From G963422445 sp963422445 (GTDB lineage: Bacteria; Pseudomonadota; Alphaproteobacteria; Thalassobaculales; Thalassobaculaceae), in assembly GCA_963422445.2 (NCBI GenBank), contig OY729512.2, forward strand, positions 5,270,001-5,334,000: a DNA stretch of 64,000 bases. Direction: 5' to 3'. The notes beneath the pieces are model-generated. The model saw only the letters and a list, made by a program, of their open reading frames with translations, had not been told where the DNA came from and did not search any database. Below, piece by piece: positions 55,166 to 63,904 of the stretch (positions within the stretch are counted from its first letter, which is position 1; each line of letters begins with the position of its first letter). A program made the position numbers and the translations under genes.

Positions 55166-56775
55166 TCGTCCTCTCCAGTCAGCCAGCAATCGGCATCGGC
55201 ATCCCATGCGGTGCCGATGCCGCGCGCCCGCAATTCATGCCGCGCGATCTCGTTCTTGGTCATCGTGCGTGGGAAACCGTCGACGAACTCGATATAGCGT
55301 GGCGCCTTAAAATAGGCGATGCGCTCGCGGCACCAGATCACGAGATCCAGCGGGGTCGGCCGGCCGGCGCCCGGCTTCAGCTGGATACAGGCCTTGATAT
55401 CCTCGTCACCGAGTTCGGACGGCACGCCGACAATGGCGCAATCAAGGACGGCAGGATGATCCGAAAGCACCTTCTCGACCTCGAAGGCCGAGACATTTTC
55501 GCCGCGGCGTCGGACCCAGTGCGCTTCCCGGCCGATGAAGAAAACATAGCCGTCGCCGTCCATGTAACCGAGATCGCCGGAGTGGTACCAAAGGTTCTTC
55601 CAGACGGCCAGGGTTTCTGCCGGTTTGTTTACATATTCAATCATGTAGGTATTGATGACTTGTGGCCGCAGGATCAGTTGGCCGACAGTGCCGGGTGGAA
55701 CGGGATTGTCGTCCTCGTCGACGACCATGATGTCGGCCCAGCCATGCGGCCGGCCGGAGGAGCCGTCGCGACGATCATGAAGGCGTTCACTGCAAATGAG
55801 CACCCCGACTTCCGTCATCGCATAGACTTCCAGCATCGGCGCCCCGAAACGTGCTTCGAACTGTCGTCGCAAATCCCCCCGGACCTGACCAGAGGCGATG
55901 CCGACGCCGACGCGGACCTTGTGCTTCCGGTCGAGATCGGAGGCGGGTTGGCGCAACAGGACCGCCATCATGGTGCCGATCGGGTCGATGATGGTCGCGC
56001 CGTATTTCCGGGCGATGTCCCAGTAACGCGATGCGCTGAACCATTTCTCCATGATCCCGGTCATGCCGTTGTAGAGCGGGCCAGTGATTGCGAATTGCTG
56101 ACCGCCGATATGGAAGAAATGCGAGTTGGCGAAATGCACATCATCCTCGGTCGCTACGGCGATCTCGGCATAACGGATTGCCGCGCCGATGTAATAGAGA
56201 TGTGAGACAAGGACACCTTTCGGCATGCTCGTGCTACCGCCGGTATAGACGATGGCCATCGGGTCCGTCCCCTTGACTTCGACATCCGGAAGAGTTTCGG
56301 CGCCGGTCAGCAGGTCGTCGGACGGCAGGGCGTTACCGTCCTGGATGACCGCGGGACTGCCGTGCACCAGGATCCGGGGGTGAAGGCTCAGCAAGGGTTT
56401 CGCTGCGCTCCAGGCCGGCACCAGGTCTTCGTCGAGAATCAGTAGGACTGCGCCGGTATCGTTCAGACTGTAGGCGAGGTCGTCGCGGACAAGCGAGACG
56501 TTCAGCGGCGCGTAGACGGCGCCGATCTTGGCGCAGCCAAACCAGACGAGCGCCTGCATGACCGAATTATACATGAATGTCGCGACGACATCGCCCTTGC
56601 CAACACCGTGTTCGGCAAGCCGGTTGCCAACGCGGTTGGACAGCCGGTCGGCGTCGGTATAAGTCAGCACCTCGTCACGGCAGATCAACAGGGGTTTTTC
56701 ACCGTAGGCAGCGCGCAGCACCAGCAAATCCCGCAACGTTGTGGCGTCTGGAATCGTGCTCGCGATCTTGATCAT
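55162..56775 (-). CDS. AMP-forming acyl-CoA synthetase (ANL superfamily)
   Basis: A 537-aa adenylate-forming ligase. P-loop A3 is AIVYTGGSTSMPKGVLVSH (family YTSGTTGxPKG), the A5 motif YAMTEVG, the A7 motif WYHSGDLGYMDGDGYVFFIGR, the hinge RRGENVSAFEVE, and the C-terminal catalytic Lys in GFPRTMTKNEIARHEL. The second Gly-Ser replaces Ser-Gly in the P-loop, a mild variant. It activates a carboxylic acid with ATP and CoA. The style resembles CaiC/crotonobetaine-type and cyclohexanecarboxylate-type ligases. The start overlaps the upstream CoA-transferase stop by 4 bp. Confidence 0.92.
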   Translation of the reverse strand: MIKIASTIPDATTLRDLLVLRAAYGEKPLLICRDEVLTYTDADRLSNRVGNRLAEHGVGKGDVVATFMYNSVMQALVWFGCAKIGAVYAPLNVSLVRDDLAYSLNDTGAVLLILDEDLVPAWSAAKPLLSLHPRILVHGSPAVIQDGNALPSDDLLTGAETLPDVEVKGTDPMAIVYTGGSTSMPKGVLVSHLYYIGAAIRYAEIAVATEDDVHFANSHFFHIGGQQFAITGPLYNGMTGIMEKWFSASRYWDIARKYGATIIDPIGTMMAVLLRQPASDLDRKHKVRVGVGIASGQVRGDLRRQFEARFGAPMLEVYAMTEVGVLICSERLHDRRDGSSGRPHGWADIMVVDEDDNPVPPGTVGQLILRPQVINTYMIEYVNKPAETLAVWKNLWYHSGDLGYMDGDGYVFFIGREAHWVRRRGENVSAFEVEKVLSDHPAVLDCAIVGVPSELGDEDIKACIQLKPGAGRPTPLDLVIWCRERIAYFKAPRYIEFVDGFPRTMTKNEIARHELRARGIGTAWDADADCWLTGEDE

Positions 56776-58796
56776 GACAGGGTCTCCGGGGTATCGGCGT
56801 TGAGGTCGACAAGTGTGGAGTCGTCAAGACGGAGAATGCCGCGCAGCACGTAATCGTTGCTCTCCGCCATCAGCGGCGCCGGCTTGCGGACGGGCGGGCG
56901 CATGCCGTTGATCAACCAGGGCGCGGCGACCACCATCTCGTCACCGCCATAAGGGTGACAGGCTGCAACCCAGCCCGTGTTGCCGGTAAAGACCGGTGCT
57001 TTTTCGGTGTCCAGCAGATCGATCAGCTCGACGGCTTGCCCACCCAGTGCCGCGCAACGTTCCGACAGTGCATGCCGATCAAGTCCAGCAAACGCCGCGT
57101 GCATACCTGCATTGTCAGCATGGCACTGACGGGGGACGCTGACGGCGACGCAGACGCCATCGGCAGCCTCGAGAATGGCGTCGCGGGTATCCCGCGGCGG
57201 TGCTGTCGTTCCGGCGAGCGTCGCCGCTGCCTCGATCTGGGACAGATCGATGAAGCTTCCGGGCAGGCCGCCGCGAACCCGGAGGGTGCCGGCCAGAGCC
57301 GCCATTGCCCCGAACACCGCCGCGTTCGGGTCACTGATCGAGAAGGTCGGGGATCCGAGAAACCCGCTCTTGTCGACGACCGTCGCTTCGGCGCCGCCAA
57401 GAGCGCTCAGAACCAGACCGTAGGATCGGAGACCCTCAACGGCGGAGCCACGTCCGGGACCACTCATTGACAGTCTCACGATGTCCGGGCTGGATTTTTC
57501 GAGAGCTTCGTTGTCGAATCCCAGCCGCTCCAGCGTGCCGACCGTGAAATTCTCCACCACGATGTCGGATTGCCCGACCAGCTGCAACATCGCTGACCGG
57601 CCGGCGGGAGTCTTGAGGTCGAGGGACAAGCCGAGCTTGTTGCGATTGAGGCTGTGAAAATAGAGAGACGACTCGATCCGGGTCCTCTCGTGCATTTTGC
57701 CGCGCAGATGTTCCAGCCCGCGCGTGCGATAGAGATCGAAGCGCTCGGGCGTTTCGACCTTGATGACCTCGGCCCCGAGGTCAGCCAGGATCTGCGTCGT
57801 CATCGGCCCGGACCAGACCCAGCATAACTCAATGCATCTGAGACCGTTCAGCGGGGTTGCCGGTGTATCGATTTGCGCCGGAGTGGATGAACGGGCCGGG
57901 TTTTCGACAGATCGGGTCACGGTCTCGGCCACAAACGGCATGACCGGTTGTCCGCCTTCGATAAAGCCCGGGCGAAAGATCTTGCGTTGCTCCGCCTCCT
58001 GTTGACTGTAGACCGGTGCAATCACGGCGCCGGTCTCGAGGCCGCGCGCGAGCAGGGTGTCGCGGTCGAACCGGAGCAGGGTCCGTTCAAGCAGCAGGTC
58101 GGCTTCGGCGCTGTCGCGGGCCAGCACGAACGGATCGTCAAAGGCCGGGGTCTTCGCCCAGTCCGGGTCGCCGACGGCTTCGCGAATCATGCGCCAGTCC
58201 CGGCGTGACCGGCCGAGCAGCGCGACATGTCCGTCGCGGCACGCATAAAATCCCATGGGGAAGATGCCGCCATGCTCGACGCAGAGTCGCCCGTTCCGTC
58301 GCCATCGCCGGTTTGTTTCGTCACGGCCACCGGCATTCTGCAAGGCAAAGGACCGCAAGATATCGGCCGCGGAGATGTCGTAGACCGCCACTGGCGGTAT
58401 ATTGCCGTCGAGACGGCGCCAAAGCTCCGCCAGGACCAGTATCACGCCATAGGCGCCGCACCATTTTTCCGGCATGTCGGCGGCCAGCGGCAGGCCAGGC
58501 CCGTCGCGATGGCCGATCACCGCCGACGCGCCGGAGACGGCGCTAGCGTGAACGCCGGTGCCGGCCAGTCCGACCTGAAAGTCCCAGAGCCGGATAACCG
58601 AGCGCGACTCCGGATCGGGCGCCCCGGCCTCGCCGCCGACAATCAGGATACCGCCCGTACCGGCGCCGTTCCGGTTTTGGCAACCGAGCATCCTCAACCA
58701 CTGCGCAGCGTAATGCGTGGACCGGTTGGTCTCGACGATTTCGACCGGCGTTCCGGTATCGAAAGGCAGGGACCGTTCCGGATTCAGGCGCGCCAT
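56772..58796 (-). CDS. Tandem-fused class III CoA-transferase (CaiB/BaiF, two units)
   Basis: A 674-aa protein. The C-terminal unit (from about residue 320) is clear: PLNGLRCIELCWVWSGPMTT, ADLGAEVIKVETPERFDLYR, LNRNKLGLSLDLKTPAGRSA, DIVVENFTVGTLERLGF and the Ser-rich SGPGRGSAVEGLRSYGLVLS. The N-terminal unit (about 1-310) is more diverged but shares the family's C-terminal features (ACRDGHVALLGRSRRDWRMI, FVLARDSAEADLLLERTLLR). In the C-terminal unit the residue aligned with the catalytic Asp is not obvious (EGLRSYGL where the family has D...QA.SG), so the activity may be altered. Overlaps both neighbours by a few bases. Confidence 0.85.
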   Translation of the reverse strand: MARLNPERSLPFDTGTPVEIVETNRSTHYAAQWLRMLGCQNRNGAGTGGILIVGGEAGAPDPESRSVIRLWDFQVGLAGTGVHASAVSGASAVIGHRDGPGLPLAADMPEKWCGAYGVILVLAELWRRLDGNIPPVAVYDISAADILRSFALQNAGGRDETNRRWRRNGRLCVEHGGIFPMGFYACRDGHVALLGRSRRDWRMIREAVGDPDWAKTPAFDDPFVLARDSAEADLLLERTLLRFDRDTLLARGLETGAVIAPVYSQQEAEQRKIFRPGFIEGGQPVMPFVAETVTRSVENPARSSTPAQIDTPATPLNGLRCIELCWVWSGPMTTQILADLGAEVIKVETPERFDLYRTRGLEHLRGKMHERTRIESSLYFHSLNRNKLGLSLDLKTPAGRSAMLQLVGQSDIVVENFTVGTLERLGFDNEALEKSSPDIVRLSMSGPGRGSAVEGLRSYGLVLSALGGAEATVVDKSGFLGSPTFSISDPNAAVFGAMAALAGTLRVRGGLPGSFIDLSQIEAAATLAGTTAPPRDTRDAILEAADGVCVAVSVPRQCHADNAGMHAAFAGLDRHALSERCAALGGQAVELIDLLDTEKAPVFTGNTGWVAACHPYGGDEMVVAAPWLINGMRPPVRKPAPLMAESNDYVLRGILRLDDSTLVDLNADTPETLS

Positions 58797-59947
58797 TACC
58801 TCTCCGCCAGGGGCTCTGGCGTCAGCGGCAACGGCACCGCGCCGGTGCTGCGCGACGGCAGGGCCACGGTTGCGGTCCCGAACGCGGACCGGGTGTCCTT
58901 CTGATTGACAGCGTTGACGTCGAGGTCAACAAGCGCAAGCTGTCCGTCTCGGCGTTTGCACGTCACGTTGCCATGCCACCAGATGGTGTCACCGACAAGG
59001 TTCGGTTGCCGGACCGATACCGCCAGCTTGTGCAGGAATCCATGATCGCCGGTCCAGTTGGTGAGCATGTGTTGAGCCCAGGCAATCCGTTGCGGTCCGA
59101 TATCGTAGGCTCCGCCCATGCCGACATCGTTTCCGGTGCCGGTTTCGAGATGACCGCGCCCGGCCGAATCTCTGGCACCGGTATCCGGGTTCATGTGATA
59201 ATCGGCATGTCGCTGGCGATAGCGTACGACATCGCCATGGGCGCCGCCGTAATGCAGGGCGCCCTGGGTTGCGGAATACCATGCCAGAATATCGGTTGTG
59301 GTCAGCGGGCCCTTGATGACCGGCGGAACCCTGTCGCCCACGGTAACATCTTCCCAGTACAGCGGGACATGACCCTGACGCGGTTCCGCCAGGATAGCCT
59401 GCTCGATCGCATCGATCTCATCGCTGGTATACCGATGGATCCGCGGCTGCCCGCCGCCGCGTCCCGGATCGCCGCGCGGCGTACGGGCGACATGGCCGAT
59501 GGCTTTGGCCACCAGATTGCCGGCATGATCCCGATAGTCGACGTTCCCGGACTGCAAGACCCAGCGGGAAAAGCGGCTGCCCGATTTCACCTGCTGTTGC
59601 AGAAGCCGGGCTTCAGGCCGGAACCCGGTATCGACCCGGATATGGTCGAACCAGGTAAATTCGGTGCCCGCATAGATCCACTGAACGCCCGGCAGTTTCG
59701 GTGCGATGATGGTTGAATCGAGAGCGTAGAGCAGGCATGGCGGGGCGATCAGCCTACCAGCGGGCGACTCCTCGGCGTAGCTGCGGTCCGTCCACAGCGG
59801 GTTGTCGTCGCCGACACCCCAGGCAAAATGCCGGATTGCGTCCCGTGTGGCGATCTCGATCCACTGCATACGCGACCGGCGCAGCGGCGTTCCGATCAGC
59901 GCCGCCGCTGCCGCCAGGCCTTCATCGGTGATCGCACCCCAGCTCAT
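58796..59947 (-). CDS. MaoC-like / FAS1-type double hot-dog acyl dehydratase
   Basis: A 383-aa protein with two hot-dog halves. The N-terminal half RDAIRHFAWGVGDDNPLWTD matches the FAS1-like dehydratase region (Y/HW..GxxDxNPLH), followed by WIYAGTEFTWFDHIRVDTGF. The C-terminal half has PLTTTDILAWYSATQGALHY and HADYHMNPDTGARDSAGRGH, the variant of the MaoC D....NP hydratase motif, and LTNWTGDHGFLHKLAVSVRQ. It would hydrate an enoyl-CoA or dehydrate a 3-hydroxyacyl-CoA. The start site lies 12 bp after the LLM stop; its end overlaps the CoA-transferase start (TAATG). Confidence 0.88.
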   Translation of the reverse strand: MSWGAITDEGLAAAAALIGTPLRRSRMQWIEIATRDAIRHFAWGVGDDNPLWTDRSYAEESPAGRLIAPPCLLYALDSTIIAPKLPGVQWIYAGTEFTWFDHIRVDTGFRPEARLLQQQVKSGSRFSRWVLQSGNVDYRDHAGNLVAKAIGHVARTPRGDPGRGGGQPRIHRYTSDEIDAIEQAILAEPRQGHVPLYWEDVTVGDRVPPVIKGPLTTTDILAWYSATQGALHYGGAHGDVVRYRQRHADYHMNPDTGARDSAGRGHLETGTGNDVGMGGAYDIGPQRIAWAQHMLTNWTGDHGFLHKLAVSVRQPNLVGDTIWWHGNVTCKRRDGQLALVDLDVNAVNQKDTRSAFGTATVALPSRSTGAVPLPLTPEPLAER

Positions 59948-59959
59948 CGACCGGCGGCG

Positions 59960-61030
59960 TTACTCAGCCGCCGCTTTCTCATCACGGATATGCGGCAGAA
60001 CCTCGCGCGCGAACAGGCGCAGCATGTCGAGAGTTTGTTCAGGGCCATAGTAGGGTGGATAGTGGAGCATGATGGATGTGGTTCCAACGGCTCGAAACTC
60101 TTCAATGCGCCGGATGATCGTGTCGGGTGAACCGTGCAGGATCGTGGTTTCGACCAGCCGATCATAGGCGAACTGCGACTCATCCTGTTTTTCCGTCACA
60201 TCGCCGAGATACCGGCCGGTATTGCCGCCAAGCAGGAATGTCTTCATGTGATGCGTGATGCCGGCCTCGCTTTCTTCCCGGGCCCTGGCGTCGGTCGGCG
60301 CGACATAGACCATGCGGACCACATCGACATTGCCAAATGCCGGATTCCGGTTGAGCAGCGCCGGTGCGGATTTCATGTGTTTGCGGTAATGCGCGACATG
60401 CTTGCCGATGGTTTCGACCGAAGGCAGGGACGATTGCATCAGGCCGAAACCGTGTTCGGCGGCGAACTGCATCGACCCCGGTGTTCCGGCGCCCATGTAG
60501 AAGGGCGGGTGCGGTTTCTGGATCGGCTGCGGAAAGATCTCGCAGGCTTCGTCCATCCGAAACGAAAAATGCTTGCCGTCGGCGTTGACGCGTTTTTCGT
60601 GGAAGCCCCGCAGAATCAGCGGGATCGCTTCCTGCTGGATTTCACGGCGTTTTTCGTAGTCGATTCCGAGACCGTCGAATTCGTAGGGTCGGTATCCGGA
60701 TCCGAGACCGAGCTGGAACCGGCCGTTGCTGAGAATATCGACGAAGGCGGCGTTCTCGACGATGCGCATAGGATGGTGCAGCGGAACAACCATGACAGCA
60801 GCGCCGAGTTTGATCCGTGTCGTCCTGGCCGCGAGGTAGGACAGATAGCTGAACGGGTCCGGGAGGATGCCGTAGGTATTCGAGAAATGGTGCTCGGCAA
60901 TCCAGACGCTATCGAACCCGACCCGCTCGGCTTCGAGAATTTCCCGTGTCACGCGCTCATGGATCGCCTGATGCGGATAAGGTTCGGATTTTGGATCGGG
61001 GTGCGAGGTCAGCAGAATTCCAACGTCCAC
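59960..61030 (-). CDS. LLM-class flavin-dependent oxidoreductase (luciferase-like)
   Basis: A 356-aa luciferase-like protein close in style to the gene at 24809 (GFDSVWIAEHHFSNTYG; AARTTRIKLGAAVMVVPLHH; GRFQLGLGSGYRPYEFDGLG). KRREIQQEAIPLILRGFHEK and HGSPDTIIRRIEEFRAVGTT are also family regions. It uses FMNH2 (or F420) and oxygen to oxidise a substrate such as an aldehyde or ketone. Second gene of the operon, downstream of the PhyH gene after 169 bp, which could contain an internal promoter. Confidence 0.9.
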   Translation of the reverse strand: MDVGILLTSHPDPKSEPYPHQAIHERVTREILEAERVGFDSVWIAEHHFSNTYGILPDPFSYLSYLAARTTRIKLGAAVMVVPLHHPMRIVENAAFVDILSNGRFQLGLGSGYRPYEFDGLGIDYEKRREIQQEAIPLILRGFHEKRVNADGKHFSFRMDEACEIFPQPIQKPHPPFYMGAGTPGSMQFAAEHGFGLMQSSLPSVETIGKHVAHYRKHMKSAPALLNRNPAFGNVDVVRMVYVAPTDARAREESEAGITHHMKTFLLGGNTGRYLGDVTEKQDESQFAYDRLVETTILHGSPDTIIRRIEEFRAVGTTSIMLHYPPYYGPEQTLDMLRLFAREVLPHIRDEKAAAE

Positions 61031-61199
61031 GGCGGCATCGCTCCTTCATGATATGATGCCGGCGAGACGGCCAGCTTCAGTCTTCCACATCTTTTGCAGG
61101 GGCGACGTTAGCATCCGCTGGCGCGTACGGCTCGATCGCCCGCATTAAATCACGTTGCCGATTGCCGATGTCCGGGTGGTATCGCGCCGTCGCTCGTCG

Positions 61200-62105
61200 T
61201 TATTCGGCGGCCCGCAGGCTGCTGTCCTCTTCCTGCTGCAACGCAAAAATCGACGTATAGCCGCCCGACCAGTCGGGCGGCAGCAGGCAGGGTTTGGCGT
61301 CGAAGCCGACCCAGCGCGCCGGTTTGCCGCGCAACACCGTCCCGACTTGCGGGCAGGGTGCGGGGTGTGGTGTGATGGTCAGCGCGTCAGCTGACGAATA
61401 GGCGTTGATCAACAGGGGCCGCATGCGGTTGGACAGGTTGGGCATCGATCCGTGCACGGTTCGACAGTGGTGGACCGTTATGGTTCCGGCCTTGCCGCGC
61501 ATCCAGCCGGTGGTTTCGACAGGAAGGGTGGCCGCGTCGGTGTCGGAGAGTGCGCCAACCCATTCATCCCGGTCGTTGTAATGGTTGTAGATCGGCCCGG
61601 TATGGCTGCCGGGAATGGCGCCCATTGGGCCCATTTCATCGTCGACGTCATTCATGTAGAGGCCGATTGCCAGCACGGAATAGTTGGTGTGCGGGTAGAA
61701 CGGAATGTCCTGATGCCATTTCACTTCCTCGCCGCCGCCCGACCATTTGAAGTTCAGTTTCGAGTGATGGAACACGACATCCGGTCCGAGCAGGTCTTCG
61801 GCGACATTAACGATCGGGCTTTCGCTCGCGAACTTCCAGTAAGCGTCGTGGTGGGCGACCGGCGCCGTGAGCCGCCGCAGGCGGGGTCGATCGGCGGTGT
61901 GCCCCGGCTCGATATCGAACTTGCTGTCGGATTTTTCGCAGGTCCGGCTTTCCTCGATAACGGATCTGGTGACGGACCACAGTCGTTCCATCCAGTCCTG
62001 ACCGACGAAGGAGTCGAGAACCAGATAACCGTCCCTGAAATACTGTTCGCGCTGAGCCTGGCTGAGAACCTGCGGAGCGTGCGAAAGGATCTTTTCGGAT
62101 TTCAT
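61200..62105 (-). CDS. Phytanoyl-CoA dioxygenase (PhyH) family protein
   Basis: A 301-aa Fe(II)/2-oxoglutarate-dependent dioxygenase. The N-terminal FRDGYLVLDSFVGQDWMERL is typical of PhyH. The metal HxD is in VKWHQDIPFYPHTNYSVLAI, the distal His in HCRTVHGSMPNLSNRMRPLL with an Arg to hold 2-oxoglutarate. AIPGSHTGPIY is the conserved GSH turn. It hydroxylates an acyl-CoA or small molecule; related bacterial enzymes act on ectoine and other natural products. First gene of cluster 2. Start at 62105 with GGGAGC upstream. Confidence 0.92.
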   Translation of the reverse strand: MKSEKILSHAPQVLSQAQREQYFRDGYLVLDSFVGQDWMERLWSVTRSVIEESRTCEKSDSKFDIEPGHTADRPRLRRLTAPVAHHDAYWKFASESPIVNVAEDLLGPDVVFHHSKLNFKWSGGGEEVKWHQDIPFYPHTNYSVLAIGLYMNDVDDEMGPMGAIPGSHTGPIYNHYNDRDEWVGALSDTDAATLPVETTGWMRGKAGTITVHHCRTVHGSMPNLSNRMRPLLINAYSSADALTITPHPAPCPQVGTVLRGKPARWVGFDAKPCLLPPDWSGGYTSIFALQQEEDSSLRAAE

Positions 62106-62578
62106 GGGAAGCTCCCGTGCGGCATCTGAAGCATCATCGACACGGCGAACCTATCATGCCTGATTGCACCGGAAAAGCGGGCCGTGCCATGAGATGTCCG
62201 TGTCCGTGCAAAGAGCTCGCGCAAAGACCGGGATGGGTGACGGTTGGGATCTGGACGGATCGCAACCGCTTCACTACCTGATGCTGGTGACAGCGGGCGG
62301 GCACTCGCTGACCGGTCAGCTGCGCGATTTGACACATATTTGACCGCCGAACGGCCGGGACCCCGAGAACAGGACGTGTTCGACGATTCTCAGTTCACAC
62401 CTGTCTTCGGCCCGCGTGGTGAATACGCCGTCAGCGTTCTTCACTCCGGTCGGGATATCCGTGTTTCCGACAAACTGGCGATCGAAAATGTGCCACCCAC
62501 TCGATTCCGGCAGGTTGAGGCCTGGATGGCGCGGTTTTCCACCGGATGCATCCTGGCGACAGATCAGGTGCCTCGTAC
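62106..62578. other. Upstream region of cluster 2, no gene seen
   Basis: About 470 bp up to an IS427-group element. Should hold the operon promoter. A 115-codon plus-strand frame (62244-62591) has no recognisable features and crosses the IS border. No regulator gene is present on either side. Confidence 0.5.
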
Positions 62579-63378
62579 TAGGCCGTGTTGACGAATGATC
62601 GAAGCATGATCCATGCTGAGACAATGTGGACAAACGCGAGGACCGTCCGAGCGAGCTTGTCATAGCGTGTGGCAATGCGACGGAATTGTTTGAGCTTGTT
62701 GAAGAATCGCTCGACCTGCTGGCGCCGCTTGTACTTTTCTTGATCGTGATGAATCGTCTCAGTCCGGTTCGACCGGGCGGGAATCACGGCTTCGACGCCC
62801 TGGTCGGCCAGCACCTGGCGAATGTCCTTGCTGTCATACGCCTTGTCCATGACCGCAGCCTCCGGTGCGGGAGAGCTGGACAAAGCCTTCCACAGCAGCT
62901 CGCATCCCACGCCATCATGGCGCTCGCCACCCGTCAACACGAAGGACACACCGGTTGTTTCGTTGGCACAGGCCACATGCAGCTTGGTGGAGAACCCACC
63001 CCGGGAGCGGCCGAGAGCCTGGACCTCCTGGCCACCGTTTTTTCCCGCGCCGGCGGCGTGTTGATGAGCGCGTACGATGGTCGAATCGATGAACACTTCC
63101 TTGAGTGGTTCATCGTCTGCCTGTTGTATCTGTTGCCAGAACCGTGCCCGGAGGTGGCGCTTCTCCCAACGGCGAAACCGCTGATAGACGGCATTCCAAT
63201 GGCCGAATTCGTCGGGCAGGTCGCGCCATGGGGTTCCGGTCCGCGCCTGGTAGAGGACGGCTTCGATGACCAGTCGGTCGCTGAGCCGTGGCGGGGCGCC
63301 GGCGGCGTGTTTGCTCTCACGCAGTAGCGGCTCGAGTGTCGAGCAGACAGCATCCGGGATGAGCAGGCGTAACGCCAT
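62578..63378 (-). CDS. IS427-group transposase (intact)
   Basis: A 266-aa protein. IPDAVCSTLEPLLRESKHAA, RLVIEAVLYQARTGTPWRDL, FGHWNAVYQRFRRW (N-terminal DUF4096-like part), then the DDE core: EVFIDSTIVRAHQHAAGAGK (Asp), AVMDKAYDSKDIRQVLADQG (Asp) and RQQVERFFNKLKQFRRIATR (Glu). Single open frame, unlike many IS427 elements that need frameshifting. The stop lies at 62578-62580, including two bases of the target. Confidence 0.93.
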   Translation of the reverse strand: MALRLLIPDAVCSTLEPLLRESKHAAGAPPRLSDRLVIEAVLYQARTGTPWRDLPDEFGHWNAVYQRFRRWEKRHLRARFWQQIQQADDEPLKEVFIDSTIVRAHQHAAGAGKNGGQEVQALGRSRGGFSTKLHVACANETTGVSFVLTGGERHDGVGCELLWKALSSSPAPEAAVMDKAYDSKDIRQVLADQGVEAVIPARSNRTETIHHDQEKYKRRQQVERFFNKLKQFRRIATRYDKLARTVLAFVHIVSAWIMLRSFVNTA

Positions 63379-63447
63379 GATAAGTCCCCGGAAAATGTCA
63401 TTGATGGAGAAGGATCATCAGCATTTCATGAATTCGTCAACACGACC
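62581..63447 (-). mobile_element. IS427-group (IS5 family) element
   Basis: 867 bp; tips GGCCGTGTTGACGAAT and, inward from 63447, GGTCGTGTTGACGAAT. Flanked by TA (62579-62580 and 63448-63449). One intact transposase gene whose stop codon uses the flanking CTA, so the last codon depends on the target site. Confidence 0.92.
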
Positions 63448-63508
63448 TAATCCGCCAATGGGGGAACGCCCCCGCCGCCGCGTTCCACGGCAGAAAATCC
63501 CAAGCGCC

Positions 63509-63904
63509 TCATTTTTCGTTGTCGCAAGACACATTGCCATGGCTGGCAAGGCAGAAGCGTGCGGTGCAGTCACGGATTCGAGCATCGCGTGCGCGCTTTC
63601 GAACGTCGACGGTTTCCCGGGCGAGATAGGGAACCTCGACGCGTTTCGTGTTGGGGGCGCACGTCCGTCTCGTAGTGTAAACCACTCGATCAGGATCTGA
63701 CATATCGCGAATCCGTTCCGTGGTACAGGTTTCCGTCCCGTCCGGGACATCCTCGTATCTGACAAGCGTCGTTTCCCGGGTCTCGTATTTCGGTAACATC
63801 TTCTGGAGCCACTGCACGGCGCACGCATCCCGGGCGGCGCGATATTCCGGCGTCGCGCATCCGGCCATCGTCAATGTCGCCAGGAACACTCCGATTCGCA
63901 CCAT
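63509..63904 (-). CDS. Small putative lipoprotein
   Basis: A 131-aa protein with a lipoprotein signal: MVRIGVFLATLTMAGCATPE, lipobox TMAGC, so probably anchored to a membrane. The mature part has several Cys (DACAVQW, TETCTTERI, RTCAPNT, RDCTARFC) and ends in CDNEK; short Cys-containing repeats suggest disulfides. Starts at 63931 or 63913 are also possible in frame; I took the ATG at 63904 because it gives a proper signal length. I do not recognise a function. Its 3' side faces the IS427 element. Confidence 0.6.
   Translation of the reverse strand: MVRIGVFLATLTMAGCATPEYRAARDACAVQWLQKMLPKYETRETTLVRYEDVPDGTETCTTERIRDMSDPDRVVYTTRRTCAPNTKRVEVPYLARETVDVRKRARDARIRDCTARFCLASHGNVSCDNEK

Noticed and set aside
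62244..62591. 115-codon plus-strand frame upstream of the PhyH gene
   Set aside because: No recognisable motif, and its end depends on the neighbouring IS border. Probably the operon's regulatory region.
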